NCBI RefSeq assembly: GCF_014646235.1
Contig: NZ_BMNB01000024.1
Location: forward strand, 31,390-95,389
Reading direction: 5' to 3'
Length of the DNA: 64,000 bases
Origin: Micromonospora sonchi
Lineage (GTDB): Bacteria; Actinomycetota; Actinomycetes; Mycobacteriales; Micromonosporaceae
The position numbers were made by a program, and so were the translations under genes. This document shows, in pieces, positions 1 to 8,108 of this stretch (position 1 is its first letter; the number at the start of each line of letters is the position of its first letter). The notes under the pieces are model-generated. The model searched no databases, was not told where the DNA came from, and saw nothing but the letters and a program-made list of their open reading frames with translations.

Positions 1-367
1 AGCAGCAGACGATCGCCGGGTTGAGGTGCTTGAGCTGGTCGTAGGTGATGCCGATCTTCTCCGGCACGTCCCCGCGCAGGTTGGAGTAGACGGCGTCGGA
101 GACCTTCACCAGCTCCTCGAAGACCTCGCGGCCGGCGCGCGTGGTCAGGTCGAGAGAGATGCTCTTCTTGTTGCGGTTGAAGGTCTCGAAGAAGAGCGAG
201 TCCTCGCCCTCGGCGTACGGCGGAACGTAGCGGCCGACGTCTCCGCCGACCCGGGGATCCTCGATCTTGACGACCTCGGCCCCGAGATCGGCCAGGTGCA
301 CGCTGCCGAAGGGGCCGGCCCCGTACTGCTCGAGCGAGATGATCCGCACGTCCTCCAGCGGTCTCAT
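1..367 (-). CDS. CaiB/BaiF class III CoA-transferase, N-terminal part (cut by window edge)
   Basis: Only the first 122 residues are inside the window. They read as the family N-terminus: a DVRIISLEQYGAGPFGS segment, then LADLGAEVVKIEDP near residue 30 and RNKKSISLDL near residue 75. Members of about 400 residues move CoA between an acyl-CoA and a free carboxylate in the cytosol. The catalytic Asp of the family lies beyond the edge and cannot be checked. The ATG overlaps the TGA of the upstream luciferase-like gene (ATGA), so it is the last visible gene of the leftward MaoC-LLM-CoA-transferase unit. The likely role is CoA activation of a pathway acid; the substrate is unknown. Confidence 0.9.
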   Translation of the reverse strand, partial: MRPLEDVRIISLEQYGAGPFGSVHLADLGAEVVKIEDPRVGGDVGRYVPPYAEGEDSLFFETFNRNKKSISLDLTTRAGREVFEELVKVSDAVYSNLRGDVPEKIGITYDQLKHLNPAIVCC

Positions 368-1398
368 GCCTTGCCTCCGGTCAGTTCTGCGATCAAGGCC
401 AGAATCTCGTTCTGCGCCACGCGGACGTCCTCGGCGCCGATGCCGTGGGTGGGCGGGCTGAGCTTCACCGAGTCGGCCTTCCCCTCGTACGCGGCGATCC
501 GCGCGGCCACGTGGTCGCGGTCGCCGGCGAGGGTGAGCGCGTCGACCATCTCGTCGCTGACCTGGTCGGCCAGGTAGTCCGCGCCCTGACCGGCGCGGAA
601 CGCGTCGATCACCGCCTGCTGCTGCTCGCTCAGCCCGTGGAAGTCGAAGAAGTCGGCGTAGGTGCGCACGCTGGCGTAGAAGCCGACCAGGCCCGCCACC
701 CTCCGGCGCGCCTGCACGGGATCGGGGTCCACCGAGCAGCAGGCCGAGACGACGACGTCAACGTCGGGGCGCGTCTTGCCCTCGGTGCGGGCGATCCCGG
801 CCTCCAGCTCGGGCAGGATTCGCTCGACGAGGTAGCGCGGCGAGCAGAGCTCGTGGCTGATCCAGCCGTCGCCGATTTGACCGGTCAGCCGCGTCATTGC
901 CGGCCCCATCGCGGCGAGGTAGACCGGGATCTGCTGCCGCAGGACCGGGAACGGCCGCTCGTAGCCGCGGATGTGCATCGGCTCGTACTCGCCGTCGAGG
1001 GCGATCTGCTCGCCGGAGGTGCAGGTCCGCCAGAAGTGCCGGATGTTGCGGACCGTCTCCCGCATGTGCGGCACCGCCTTGCCGAAGCGTGCGTTGTGCC
1101 ACTGCTCGTTGAGTCGCTGCACACCGGACCCCAGCCCGAGCACGAAACGCCCGTCCGACAGTTCGTCGATATCCAACGCCTCAAGGGCGGTGATCATCGG
1201 GCTGCGGGTGAACGCCAGGGCGATCGAGGTGCCGATCTTCGCGCGGCTGGTGCCCTGCGCCAGCGCCGCCGCGGTGATCGTGGCGCTGCGGTGCAGCTCC
1301 GAGACCCACAGGACCTCGGCGCCGGCCTCCTCCGCGCGCCGCCCCGCGTTGACGAACTCCTCGAGGGTTTCGCCCCAGGGCTGGTAGGTGATGCGCAT
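364..1398 (-). CDS. LLM-class F420-dependent oxidoreductase
   Basis: 344 residues in the luciferase-like monooxygenase TIM-barrel fold. It opens MRITYQPWGETLEE and contains EVLWVSELHRSATITAAALA (35-55) and RFVLGLGSGVQRLNEQWHN (about 105-125), typical of actinobacterial F420-dependent members. A GTG nine bases upstream is also in frame, but an AGGAG 8 bases before the ATG at 1398 favours the start given. It lies 5 bp after the MaoC gene and overlaps the CoA-transferase by 4 bp. Expected role: hydride transfer to or from cofactor F420 on a pathway intermediate. FMN use cannot be excluded. Confidence 0.88.
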   Translation of the reverse strand: MRITYQPWGETLEEFVNAGRRAEEAGAEVLWVSELHRSATITAAALAQGTSRAKIGTSIALAFTRSPMITALEALDIDELSDGRFVLGLGSGVQRLNEQWHNARFGKAVPHMRETVRNIRHFWRTCTSGEQIALDGEYEPMHIRGYERPFPVLRQQIPVYLAAMGPAMTRLTGQIGDGWISHELCSPRYLVERILPELEAGIARTEGKTRPDVDVVVSACCSVDPDPVQARRRVAGLVGFYASVRTYADFFDFHGLSEQQQAVIDAFRAGQGADYLADQVSDEMVDALTLAGDRDHVAARIAAYEGKADSVKLSPPTHGIGAEDVRVAQNEILALIAELTGGKA

Positions 1399-1403
1399 CC
1401 GAC

Positions 1404-1928
1404 TCACTCCTGGTCCAGCGTCAACGGTGCCTTGCCCTCGGGGAAGATTCCTTCGATCTGCTCGGCCCCCCGCTTGTAGACGTAGAACGTCCGCTTGAAC
1501 GAGCAGACCTCGTCGCCGTGCTGGTTCAGCGTGCGGGTGCGAACGGTGACGATGCCGGCGTGCGGGCGGCTGCCCGACTCCCGCTTCTCCAGCACGATCG
1601 ACTCGCTGAACAACGTGTCGCCGGCGAAGACCGGGTGGGTCATCCGGATCTCGTCCCAGCCGAGGTTGGCGAAGGCGTTCTGGGTGATGTCCGTGACGCT
1701 CTGGCCGACCGCAATCGCCACGGTCAGCGTGGAGACCACCAGTGGTTTCTTGAACTCCGACTGCGACGCGTAGAGGGAGTTGAAGTGCATCTGGTTGGTG
1801 TTCATGGTCAACAGCGAGAACCAGATGTTGTCGTTCTCGGTGACTGTGCGGCCCAGCGGGTGCTTGTAGACGTCACCCAACTCGAAGTCCTCGTAGAAGC
1901 GACCCGTCCACCCCGGCTTGACTGTCAT
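1404..1928 (-). CDS. MaoC-family (hot-dog) acyl-CoA hydratase
   Basis: 174 residues. RFYEDFELGDVYKHPLGRT at the N-terminus, MHFNSLYA (about 47-54) and HPVFAGDTLFSES (about 96-108) match MaoC-like and mesaconyl-CoA-hydratase-like hot-dog proteins that add water to an enoyl-CoA. The family catalytic Asp/His pair is represented by N-x-x-H-F in the helix region, so catalytic competence should be read from an alignment. The start has GAGAGG 6 bases upstream. It is first in a three-gene unit whose 177 bp upstream region carries two copies of the CAGACGTTT motif, so it probably has its own regulated promoter although it follows the FadR gene in the same direction. Confidence 0.85.
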   Translation of the reverse strand: MTVKPGWTGRFYEDFELGDVYKHPLGRTVTENDNIWFSLLTMNTNQMHFNSLYASQSEFKKPLVVSTLTVAIAVGQSVTDITQNAFANLGWDEIRMTHPVFAGDTLFSESIVLEKRESGSRPHAGIVTVRTRTLNQHGDEVCSFKRTFYVYKRGAEQIEGIFPEGKAPLTLDQE

Positions 1929-1972
1929 ACCGCGCCTCTCAAGCGATCATCCCGTAGGCCCGAGGTTAAACC

Positions 1973-1984
1973 TCAGACGTTTGA
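1973..1984. promoter_or_regulatory. Putative FadR-family operator, copy 1
   Basis: TCAGACGTTTGA, a 12-bp near-palindrome (5 of 6 base pairs symmetric), 45 bp before the MaoC start. The core CAGACGTTTG is identical to the copy at 12651-12660. The positions match a self-controlled FadR-type regulon. The assignment to the regulator at 2106-2855 is inference. Confidence 0.5.
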
Positions 1985-2087
1985 ATGTCAACCACCGGAA
2001 GGGCGTTCCACGCGGTTCGTCTAAGCAGGTGAGAGCAGGGATGAGCGCCCGCTGAACAATCCGCACGCGAGGTCTCGCTGCTATATG

Positions 2088-2099
2088 TCAGACGTTTCG
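2088..2099. promoter_or_regulatory. Putative FadR-family operator, copy 2
   Basis: TCAGACGTTTCG, sharing TCAGACGTTT with copy 1 and lying 115 bp from it, just past the end of the regulator gene. It is less symmetric than the other copies. Two sites in one 177 bp control region would allow cooperative or looped repression of the MaoC-LLM-CoA-transferase unit. Confidence 0.42.
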
Positions 2100-2105
2100 G
2101 CGGGC

Positions 2106-2855
2106 CTAATCGCTGTACGCTTCGCGCAGGGCAATCAGATGCTTCAGCATCTCGGCCGCCGCCGCCTCACCGTCACCGTTCTCGATCGCGGCGAGGATCG
2201 CCTCGTGCTCGTGGTCCACGCCGGCCCAGAACTCGTCGGGGACGCTCGGCGAGAGGAACTTCGCTTGGAGCACTCGGAAGACTGGCTCGGTCATCATGCT
2301 CAACAGGCGGTTGCCCGCGGCCTCGACGATGATGGCGTGGAAGTTGCGGTGCTCGCGGAACCGGCCCCCGCGGCCCCGGGTAAGCATCTCCCGCTCGATC
2401 GCCTCGCGCAGCGCCTTGAGATGGTCGTCCCCGCGGCGCAGCGCGGCCAGCCGCGCCGCGGGCACCTCCAGCACCTCGCGCGCCTCGAGCATCTCGCCGA
2501 CGGTGACCGAGGCGCTGCCGGACATCAGCCCGATGCTGGTTTCGAGATAGTCGCTGACCTGCTCGAAGTTCACCGTGCTCACGAAGGTCCCGCCGGTGGT
2601 GCCCCGCGTCGTGCGGATGAGGTCCCGCGAGGCCAGGACCCGCAGTGCCTCCCGCACCGTGCTCCGGCTGACGCCGAACGTCGCGGCGAGCTCCGCCTCG
2701 GACGGCAATCGGTCCCCTGCGGAGAGGGAGCCCGTGAGGATCAGCTCCCGCAGTTGGTCGGCCACCTGCTGGTAGGCGGTCCGCACCCTGCTCACCGGCA
2801 GGTTGCCGGAGCCGCCCCGGGCGCCCTGGATCTCTTTCAGGGGATTACCGGTCAT
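2106..2855 (-). CDS. GntR/FadR-family transcriptional regulator (FCD type)
   Basis: 249 residues. The N-terminal winged helix contains ADQLRELILTGSLSAGDRLP, then AATFGVSRSTVREALRVLAS (about 50-70); the C-terminal all-helical FCD effector domain includes MLEAREVLEVPAARLAA and a late HEAILAAIENGDGEAAAAEM. FCD proteins usually bind a carboxylate or acyl-CoA through a metal site and release DNA. The start at 2855 overlaps the acyl-CoA ligase stop (ATGA). A longer frame to 2978 would run deep into the ligase and lacks family similarity. It is the best candidate to act on the CAGACGTTT sites at 1973, 2088 and 12649. Confidence 0.9.
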   Translation of the reverse strand: MTGNPLKEIQGARGGSGNLPVSRVRTAYQQVADQLRELILTGSLSAGDRLPSEAELAATFGVSRSTVREALRVLASRDLIRTTRGTTGGTFVSTVNFEQVSDYLETSIGLMSGSASVTVGEMLEAREVLEVPAARLAALRRGDDHLKALREAIEREMLTRGRGGRFREHRNFHAIIVEAAGNRLLSMMTEPVFRVLQAKFLSPSVPDEFWAGVDHEHEAILAAIENGDGEAAAAEMLKHLIALREAYSD

Positions 2856-4414
2856 GGCTGACCCTTCTCCTTCGCCGTTGACGCCCGTGTTCCGGCGCGG
2901 GCGACGTACTCGTCGCGTAGCTGCCGCTTGAGAATCTTGCCGCCCGCGTTGCGGGGGAGGTTGTCGATTACATGCCACTCGCGCGGAACCTTGTACCGCG
3001 CCACGCTGGCCCGCACGTGCGTCTCCAGGGAGTCGAGGTCCACCTCGCGCCCCCCGGCGGGCACCACGAACGCCGCGATCCGCTCGCCGTACGTCTCGTC
3101 CGGCACACCGATGACGGCGACCTCGTTGACGTCGTGGTGTCGGACGACCACCTCTTCGATCTCCCGTGGGAAGATATTCACGCCGCCGGCGATGATCATA
3201 TCCTTCTTGCGGTCCACAATGGAGATGAAGCCCTCGTCGTCACGCACCGCGATGTCACCCACCGTGATGAAGCCGTCCGTGGTGGTCGCCTGCCGGGTGG
3301 CGGCCTCGTCGCCGAGGTAGCCGGCCATGAGCATCGGCGAGCGCGCGAACAGCTCACCGGGCACGCCGGGCGGGACCTCTCGGCCCTCGTCGTCGAGCAA
3401 CCGCACGTCGTTCATGAACCACGGATGCCCCACGCTGCCAGCCTTGCGCATCGAGTCCTCCGGCCTGAGGTTCGTCACGATCGAGCACTCCGTCGAACCG
3501 TACAGTTCGTGGACCCCGACCCCAGGGAAGGCTTCGTGCACCCACTCCTTCAGCTCGACCGGCAGCGCGGCCGCGTTGAAGTAGAGGGTCCGCAGGGCGG
3601 ACAGATCGTAGGCCCCGGCGGGCTCGGCGACGAGCCGCCGGATCTGCTGGGCGTGCGTGGGGACCAGGAACACCGTGCTGGTGCGGGACCGTTCGAGCAT
3701 ACGCAGGAACTCCTCCGGGTCCCACTTGCGCAGCACCCACGTCTCTCCACCCAACTGCGGGCCGGCGTAGCCGAACGAGAATCCTGCGCCGTGGTACAGG
3801 GGCGCCACGGCCATGGTCACCCGCGAGGGTCCCAGCCCGTACTCGATCGCGGTGCCGTACGCCGTCAGCACCCGCCCACGGTGGGTCAGCACGACCCCCT
3901 TGGGCACGCCCGTCGTGCCGGACGTGTAGGTGATGCAAAAGGTGTCCCGCTCGCCCACGGCCACCCGCGGGTCACGGGCGGCAGCCCGATCGAGGAACGC
4001 CTCGTAGTCGCGCCCGACCTGGCCGTCGAAGCTGAGCACGAGGTCCAGTCCATCCACGATCGACTCGATGTTGCCGTGCAGCGCGGAGTCCATGATCAGG
4101 GCCCGCGCTCCCGAGTGCCCGACGATGTACTCGTTGTCCGCGGCGGCGTTCTTCGAGTTCAACGGCACCATCGGTAGGCCGGCCTTGGCCAGCCCCGTGG
4201 CGACCTCGAAATACTCCATGCGATTCGCCGACAGCACGGCGACGGCGTCGCCCGGGCGCAGGCCCGAGGCGAGCAGGCCGGCGGCCAGCCGGCTGGATCG
4301 CTCGTGCAGCCCCGCGAATGTGAGGCTACGGTCGCCGTCCACGACGGCGACGCGGTTCGGAGCGGACCGGGCGAACTCCCGGACGCCGTTTGCCATGTTC
4401 AGTTCGGTGCCCAC
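2852..4414 (-). CDS. Acyl-CoA synthetase (class I adenylate-forming ligase)
   Basis: 520 residues, full length for a medium- or long-chain acyl-CoA ligase. The AMP/P-loop signature is CITYTSGTTGVPKGVVLTH (about 157-175). Motif A5 is ELYGSTECS (about 302), motif A7/A8 is TVGDIAVRDDEGFISIVDRKKD (core residues GD and RKKD), and the A10 lysine region is NAGGKILKRQ near the C-terminus. It converts an acid plus ATP and CoA to the acyl-CoA. Its neighbours (hot-dog protein, enoyl-CoA hydratase, MaoC, two acyl-CoA dehydrogenases nearby) imply that the product enters a beta-oxidation-like route. The start MGTELNMANG lies 3 bp after the hot-dog gene stop. Confidence 0.92.
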   Translation of the reverse strand: MGTELNMANGVREFARSAPNRVAVVDGDRSLTFAGLHERSSRLAAGLLASGLRPGDAVAVLSANRMEYFEVATGLAKAGLPMVPLNSKNAAADNEYIVGHSGARALIMDSALHGNIESIVDGLDLVLSFDGQVGRDYEAFLDRAAARDPRVAVGERDTFCITYTSGTTGVPKGVVLTHRGRVLTAYGTAIEYGLGPSRVTMAVAPLYHGAGFSFGYAGPQLGGETWVLRKWDPEEFLRMLERSRTSTVFLVPTHAQQIRRLVAEPAGAYDLSALRTLYFNAAALPVELKEWVHEAFPGVGVHELYGSTECSIVTNLRPEDSMRKAGSVGHPWFMNDVRLLDDEGREVPPGVPGELFARSPMLMAGYLGDEAATRQATTTDGFITVGDIAVRDDEGFISIVDRKKDMIIAGGVNIFPREIEEVVVRHHDVNEVAVIGVPDETYGERIAAFVVPAGGREVDLDSLETHVRASVARYKVPREWHVIDNLPRNAGGKILKRQLRDEYVARAGTRASTAKEKGQP

Positions 4415-4417
4415 CAG

Positions 4418-4837
4418 TTACCGTTCCTTCACCGGGTCAGCCATCAACATCACTGCCGTCGCCTCGGCCACCGCCGCCCCCGCCCCGTCGACGACCTGCC
4501 AGGCGAACTCCTGGATCGCCTTGCCGCTGCGGGTGTGCCGCACCGGCCCGGGGGTGAGCCGAACGCGAAGCCACGCACCGGCACGCACCATCGAGTGGAA
4601 CACCACCGACCGCAGCTCGAGCAGGGCGATGGCGCGGTCGAGAATCCCCGACTGCTCGACGAGGCCGCCGGCCAGCAGCAGCACGCCCTGGCCCGGCAGC
4701 GGCGCGTCGACGCCCTCGGCGCGCTGCCAGGGCGTCGGGTTGAACAGCGGATGCGTGTATCCGCCGCTCGACACGATCGTCCTGATCAGCTCGTCGGTGA
4801 CCTCGACGGCCGGGGTCTCAACGTAGCTGTCGGACAT
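4418..4837 (-). CDS. Small hot-dog-fold acyl-CoA-related protein (MaoC-like)
   Basis: 139 residues. GGYTHPLFN (about 27-35) resembles the catalytic-loop region of MaoC-like dehydratases, followed by PLPGQGVLLLAGGLVEQS and the strand pair LRSVVFHSMVRAGAWLRVRL and FAWQVVDGAGAAVAEATAVM. A hydratase or thioesterase role on an acyl-CoA is likely. GGGGAG 6 bases before the ATG at 4837 selects this start over an upstream in-frame start inside the enoyl-CoA hydratase; the two genes overlap by 20 bp, which suggests translational coupling. The exact reaction is not decided by the sequence. Confidence 0.7.
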   Translation of the reverse strand: MSDSYVETPAVEVTDELIRTIVSSGGYTHPLFNPTPWQRAEGVDAPLPGQGVLLLAGGLVEQSGILDRAIALLELRSVVFHSMVRAGAWLRVRLTPGPVRHTRSGKAIQEFAWQVVDGAGAAVAEATAVMLMADPVKER

Positions 4838-5624
4838 CGGCACTCCCCCAGTGCGGATCGCGCCGCTCGACGTACGCGCGAAAACCCTCGTCGGCGTCCG
4901 CCGCGCTGACCTGCATCTTCTCGAAAAGCTCACGCTCGTAGCGCAGCCCCTCCTCGAGCGTCAGGTTCTGCGCCGCCCCGACCGCCAGCTTGGTCACCGC
5001 GATGGCCGGGCGCGACCGCCCCCGCACCGCGGCCACCAGGCGCTCGACCTCGTCGTCCAGCCGTTCGCGGGGGACAGCCGAGAACGCCAGTCCCCACTCG
5101 ACCATGGTGGGACCGTCCAGCCACAACGAGGTCAGCAGGAGCGCCTTGGCCTTCTGGTCGCCGAGCTTGCGCGCCGCCCGCTGACTGGCGCCTGCCCCCG
5201 GTGGGACGCCGAACTGAAGGTGGATGTCGCCCACGCGCGCGTTCTCGGCGGCGACCACGAGGTCGCAGGCGAGCAGCAGCTCGAAGCCGCCGGCGCGGGC
5301 CAGACCGTTCACCCGCGCGATCACCGGCACCGGAAGCAGCTCGATCCGGCGCAGCAGGGCGTGCAGCCGGTCGAGGAACGGCAGGAACACCCCGTGCACG
5401 TCGGCGAAGCAGGACTCCAGAAAGGTGATGTCCATGCCGACGCTGAACGCCTTCTCGCCGGCGCCGGTGACCACCACCGCCCGCAGGTCCTCGTCCACCT
5501 CCGCCGCGTCCAGCGCCCGCTCGAAGTCGTCCAGGGTCGACGGGATCAGGCTGTTCATCGTGGCCCCGCCGTCGAGCAGGAGATACATCACCTGGTTCTC
5601 CGTGCGTACGTGCACCGCGGTCAT
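4818..5624 (-). CDS. Enoyl-CoA hydratase/isomerase family protein
   Basis: 268 residues of the crotonase fold. The first oxyanion segment is AFSVGMDITFLESC (about 60-73), replacing the usual GADL with GMDI. The second is ARVNGLARAGGFELLLACDLVVAA (core NGLARAGGFELLLACD, about 107-122), then HLQFGVPPGAGASQRAAR. The usual paired Glu of hydratases is not obvious at the second position (FGVPPGAG), so isomerase or hydrolase activity is possible. It overlaps the alpha/beta hydrolase stop by 4 bp and belongs to the leftward catabolic operon. Confidence 0.85.
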   Translation of the reverse strand: MTAVHVRTENQVMYLLLDGGATMNSLIPSTLDDFERALDAAEVDEDLRAVVVTGAGEKAFSVGMDITFLESCFADVHGVFLPFLDRLHALLRRIELLPVPVIARVNGLARAGGFELLLACDLVVAAENARVGDIHLQFGVPPGAGASQRAARKLGDQKAKALLLTSLWLDGPTMVEWGLAFSAVPRERLDDEVERLVAAVRGRSRPAIAVTKLAVGAAQNLTLEEGLRYERELFEKMQVSAADADEGFRAYVERRDPHWGSADVRQLR

Positions 5625-6421
5625 CGCGCCGCCACCTCCCGGAGAAACTCGGCGATCTGGTGGGCGTACTCCGCCGGCGCCCGCAGGTGGGGTTGGCCGG
5701 GCAGCCCCGGCAGCGTCACCAGGCGCGCCTGCTTCGCCAGTTCCAGGGCGACCGGGTCCTTGTCGGCCAGCAGGTCGAACTCGGCGTCGAGCAGCAACAC
5801 CGGGATGTCGAGGGCGGCCAACGGCAGGCCCGGGTCGTGGCGGAACGCCGCCTGGTACCCCCAGTCGTAGCGGTCGACGACACGCATCAGCTCGGTGACG
5901 GCGAGCTGCAACATGTCCGTGGTCAGATTCGGCCAGATTCGTCGGTACCGCTCGACCGCCCAGGCGAACTGGCCTCCCTCGACGTCGTACGGCGCCTGGG
6001 GCGTCCAGTTGGCCAGGAAGTCCGCGCGCTCCTCGGGCGTGAACAGAGCGACACCGGAGAGCACCACCGCCCGGGCCCCGCGGTCGAACACGTGGGCGGC
6101 CTCGATGGCCAGCGAGGCGCCGGTGTGCACGCCGCCGAAGACGACATCCGCCATGCCCAGCGCGGACGCCGCCCGGGCCAGCACCGCGGCGTACTCGGGA
6201 ATCTCGAAGCCGTTACGCGGGGGCGGGTCCGAGGCGCCGTACCCCGGGGTGTCGAAGGCGACCACCCGGGCGTGCCGTCCCAGAATCGGCAGCACCTGCT
6301 GATAGACGCGGCTGGACAGCGGGGACTCGTGGAACAGCGCCACCCAGGGTCCGCTCGTGCCGGCGGTGAGGTAGTGCACCTGTCCCCAGTCGGACTCGAC
6401 GTAGCCGCCACGCACCCTCAT
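5621..6421 (-). CDS. Alpha/beta-hydrolase with Thr at the nucleophile elbow
   Basis: 266 residues. The cap-lidded alpha/beta hydrolase order is visible: oxyanion segment ALFHESPLSSRVYQ (about 29-42), VVAFDTPGYGASDPPP (about 53-68), nucleophile elbow GGVHTGASLAIEAAH (about 96-110), acid strand PVLLLDAEFDLL and a late histidine in GQPHLRAPAEYA. At the elbow the usual G-x-S-x-G reads V-H-T-G-A, placing Thr where Ser is normal. Such HTGA forms exist in related uncharacterised hydrolases as far as I recall. It sits between the cupin and enoyl-CoA hydratase genes with 4 bp overlaps on each side, so it is probably an ester, lactone or C-C hydrolase of the pathway. Confidence 0.85.
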   Translation of the reverse strand: MRVRGGYVESDWGQVHYLTAGTSGPWVALFHESPLSSRVYQQVLPILGRHARVVAFDTPGYGASDPPPRNGFEIPEYAAVLARAASALGMADVVFGGVHTGASLAIEAAHVFDRGARAVVLSGVALFTPEERADFLANWTPQAPYDVEGGQFAWAVERYRRIWPNLTTDMLQLAVTELMRVVDRYDWGYQAAFRHDPGLPLAALDIPVLLLDAEFDLLADKDPVALELAKQARLVTLPGLPGQPHLRAPAEYAHQIAEFLREVAAR

Positions 6422-7257
6422 CGCGGGCCTCCCACCTTCACCAGCAGCTCGGTCTCGCTCGCGACGGCTATCTGTGGTCCGCCGGCGCCGGCGGGGATGC
6501 GCACCAGGCTGGGCTGCGCCAGCGTCCGGCCGTCGACGACCACGGCGCCCGAGACGTTGATGATGAACCGCTCCCGATCCACCGTCTCCGGCCGGGCGAC
6601 CCAGTCGGCCGCCACGGAGCGCACGAGCACCGAGGCCGACCGGGTGTCCACGTTCTCGCTGAGCACCTTGGACCGGAGCGGGCCGGACCCACCGAGCCGG
6701 GTGACCGAATCGTCGTGCGGGCGCCAGACCATGAACCGCGTCTCGGCGCGCCGGACGTAGCCGCGGGGGCCGACCGTCCCGACGTCGCCCGCCCGGGCTT
6801 GCCGCCCGGCCTCCTCGTCCGGGCGCACCACCCGGGAGACCCGGTCGCTGCCCTCGTCGGCGTCCTCGCCCTCCATCATCAGGATGGCTTCGAAGCCGAC
6901 CGGGGAGGCGGCCGAGTGCACCCAGCCGGGCGGCCGCCAGAAGTAGTCACCGGCCACGAACCGCCCCTCGGCGGTGAGGTCCACCTCGCCGCCCATGAAG
7001 TAGGCCTCCTCCACGCTGTCGTGGTAGGCCTCGCTCAGGTCGCGGTAGCCGGCGTCGGTGCGGATGTGGTCGATGCGGCGCGAGGTCTCCGGATCGAGCC
7101 ACAGGTTGCGCATGTGGTAGCGGGACAACAGGTCGAGCGCGGCCTCCTGGCTGCTGCCGATGTTCTCCCGGAACGCCGGCTCCATGCTCTCCCAGACGGA
7201 CCGCCCGTTGACCCACGGCAGGCTCGACCCGTCCACGACACTGGCACTGGCACTCAT
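6418..7257 (-). CDS. Cupin-domain protein
   Basis: 279 residues. The first half carries a cupin-like metal-site region: EEAYFMGGEVDL (about 83-94) and GDYFWRPPGWVHSAASPVGF (about 104-123, with the PPGWVHS histidine). The second half repeats a weaker cupin-like barrel (RFIINVSGAVVVDGRTL, RIPAGAG). It may be a metal-dependent dioxygenase or isomerase, or a sensing protein. It overlaps the ATP-binding protein gene and the hydrolase gene by 4 bp each, so it is co-translated with the importer and the catabolic enzymes. The substrate is unknown. Confidence 0.75.
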   Translation of the reverse strand: MSASASVVDGSSLPWVNGRSVWESMEPAFRENIGSSQEAALDLLSRYHMRNLWLDPETSRRIDHIRTDAGYRDLSEAYHDSVEEAYFMGGEVDLTAEGRFVAGDYFWRPPGWVHSAASPVGFEAILMMEGEDADEGSDRVSRVVRPDEEAGRQARAGDVGTVGPRGYVRRAETRFMVWRPHDDSVTRLGGSGPLRSKVLSENVDTRSASVLVRSVAADWVARPETVDRERFIINVSGAVVVDGRTLAQPSLVRIPAGAGGPQIAVASETELLVKVGGPR

Positions 7258-8108
7258 GCGGGCTCCTGGTTCTCGACGGCGTCGCGCACGGTTTTATGGC
7301 CGGCAAACGCCTTGTAGGCGTGGGGTTCCCGGGGGTCGGGCGACAGCCGGGCGGAGAGCAGCGTCTGCGTGTACGGGTGCTCCGGCGCGTCGAACAGCTC
7401 CCGGGTCGGCTTCGTCTCGACGATCTCGCCCAGGTACATCACCGCGATGCGGTCGCTCACCCACTCGACCGTGTGCATGTCGTGCGAGACGAACAGGTAC
7501 GCCATCGAGTACTCGCGCTGCAGCTCCGCGAGGAGGGCGAGGATCTGGGCGCGGATCGACAGGTCCAGCGACGACGTCGGCTCGTCGAGCACGACGAACC
7601 GCGGCCGACTGATGATCGCCCGGGCGATGCCCACCCGCTGCTGCTGGCCGCCGGAGAGCTCACCGGGGAGCCGGTCGGCGAACGACTGCGGCAGACCGAC
7701 GTGTTCGAGGGTGCTCAGCACCTGCCGGCGGATCTCCGTCGTGCCGAGCTGCGGCTGGTGGATCTGCAGCGGCTCGGCGACGATCGCCCCGATCGCCATC
7801 CGCGGGTTCAGCGACTCGAACGGCTCCTGGAACACGAGCTGCATGTCCGCGCGCTGCCGGCGCAGCGTGTTGGCGTCCATCGCCCCGAGGTCCTTGCCGT
7901 CGATGCGGACCGCGCCCGAGTCGACGTCGATCAGCCGCAGGGCGACCCGGCCCAGCGTCGACTTGCCGGAGCCGCTCTCGCCGATCACCGCCAGCGTCTC
8001 GCCCTCGTTGACGTGGAGGGAGACCCCCTTGAGGGCGTGGACCGGCTCGCCTCCGCGCTGGCGCGCGGGGAAGACCTTGTGGACATCTTCGATCTCAACG
8101 AGAGACAT
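7254..8108 (-). CDS. Oligopeptide/dipeptide ABC importer ATPase (DppF/OppF type)
   Basis: 284 residues. Walker A GESGSGKST (about 41-49), Q-loop VFQEPFESLNPR, signature LSGGQQQR, Walker B RFVVLDEPTSSLD, H-loop FVSHDMH and the C-terminal HPYTQTLL of oligopeptide-importer ATPases are all present. It pairs with the ATPase at 8095-8925, with which it overlaps by 14 bp, to power the two permeases. Nothing looks damaged. Importers of this family also carry nickel, short amides and other small solutes, so the name does not fix the substrate. Confidence 0.93.
   Translation of the reverse strand: MSLVEIEDVHKVFPARQRGGEPVHALKGVSLHVNEGETLAVIGESGSGKSTLGRVALRLIDVDSGAVRIDGKDLGAMDANTLRRQRADMQLVFQEPFESLNPRMAIGAIVAEPLQIHQPQLGTTEIRRQVLSTLEHVGLPQSFADRLPGELSGGQQQRVGIARAIISRPRFVVLDEPTSSLDLSIRAQILALLAELQREYSMAYLFVSHDMHTVEWVSDRIAVMYLGEIVETKPTRELFDAPEHPYTQTLLSARLSPDPREPHAYKAFAGHKTVRDAVENQEPA

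Noticed and set aside
2972..4177. Long open frame on the + strand opposite the acyl-CoA ligase gene
   Set aside because: High GC leaves antisense frames open. It has no family pattern, is rich in His/Arg/Gly, and the opposite frame has all ligase motifs.
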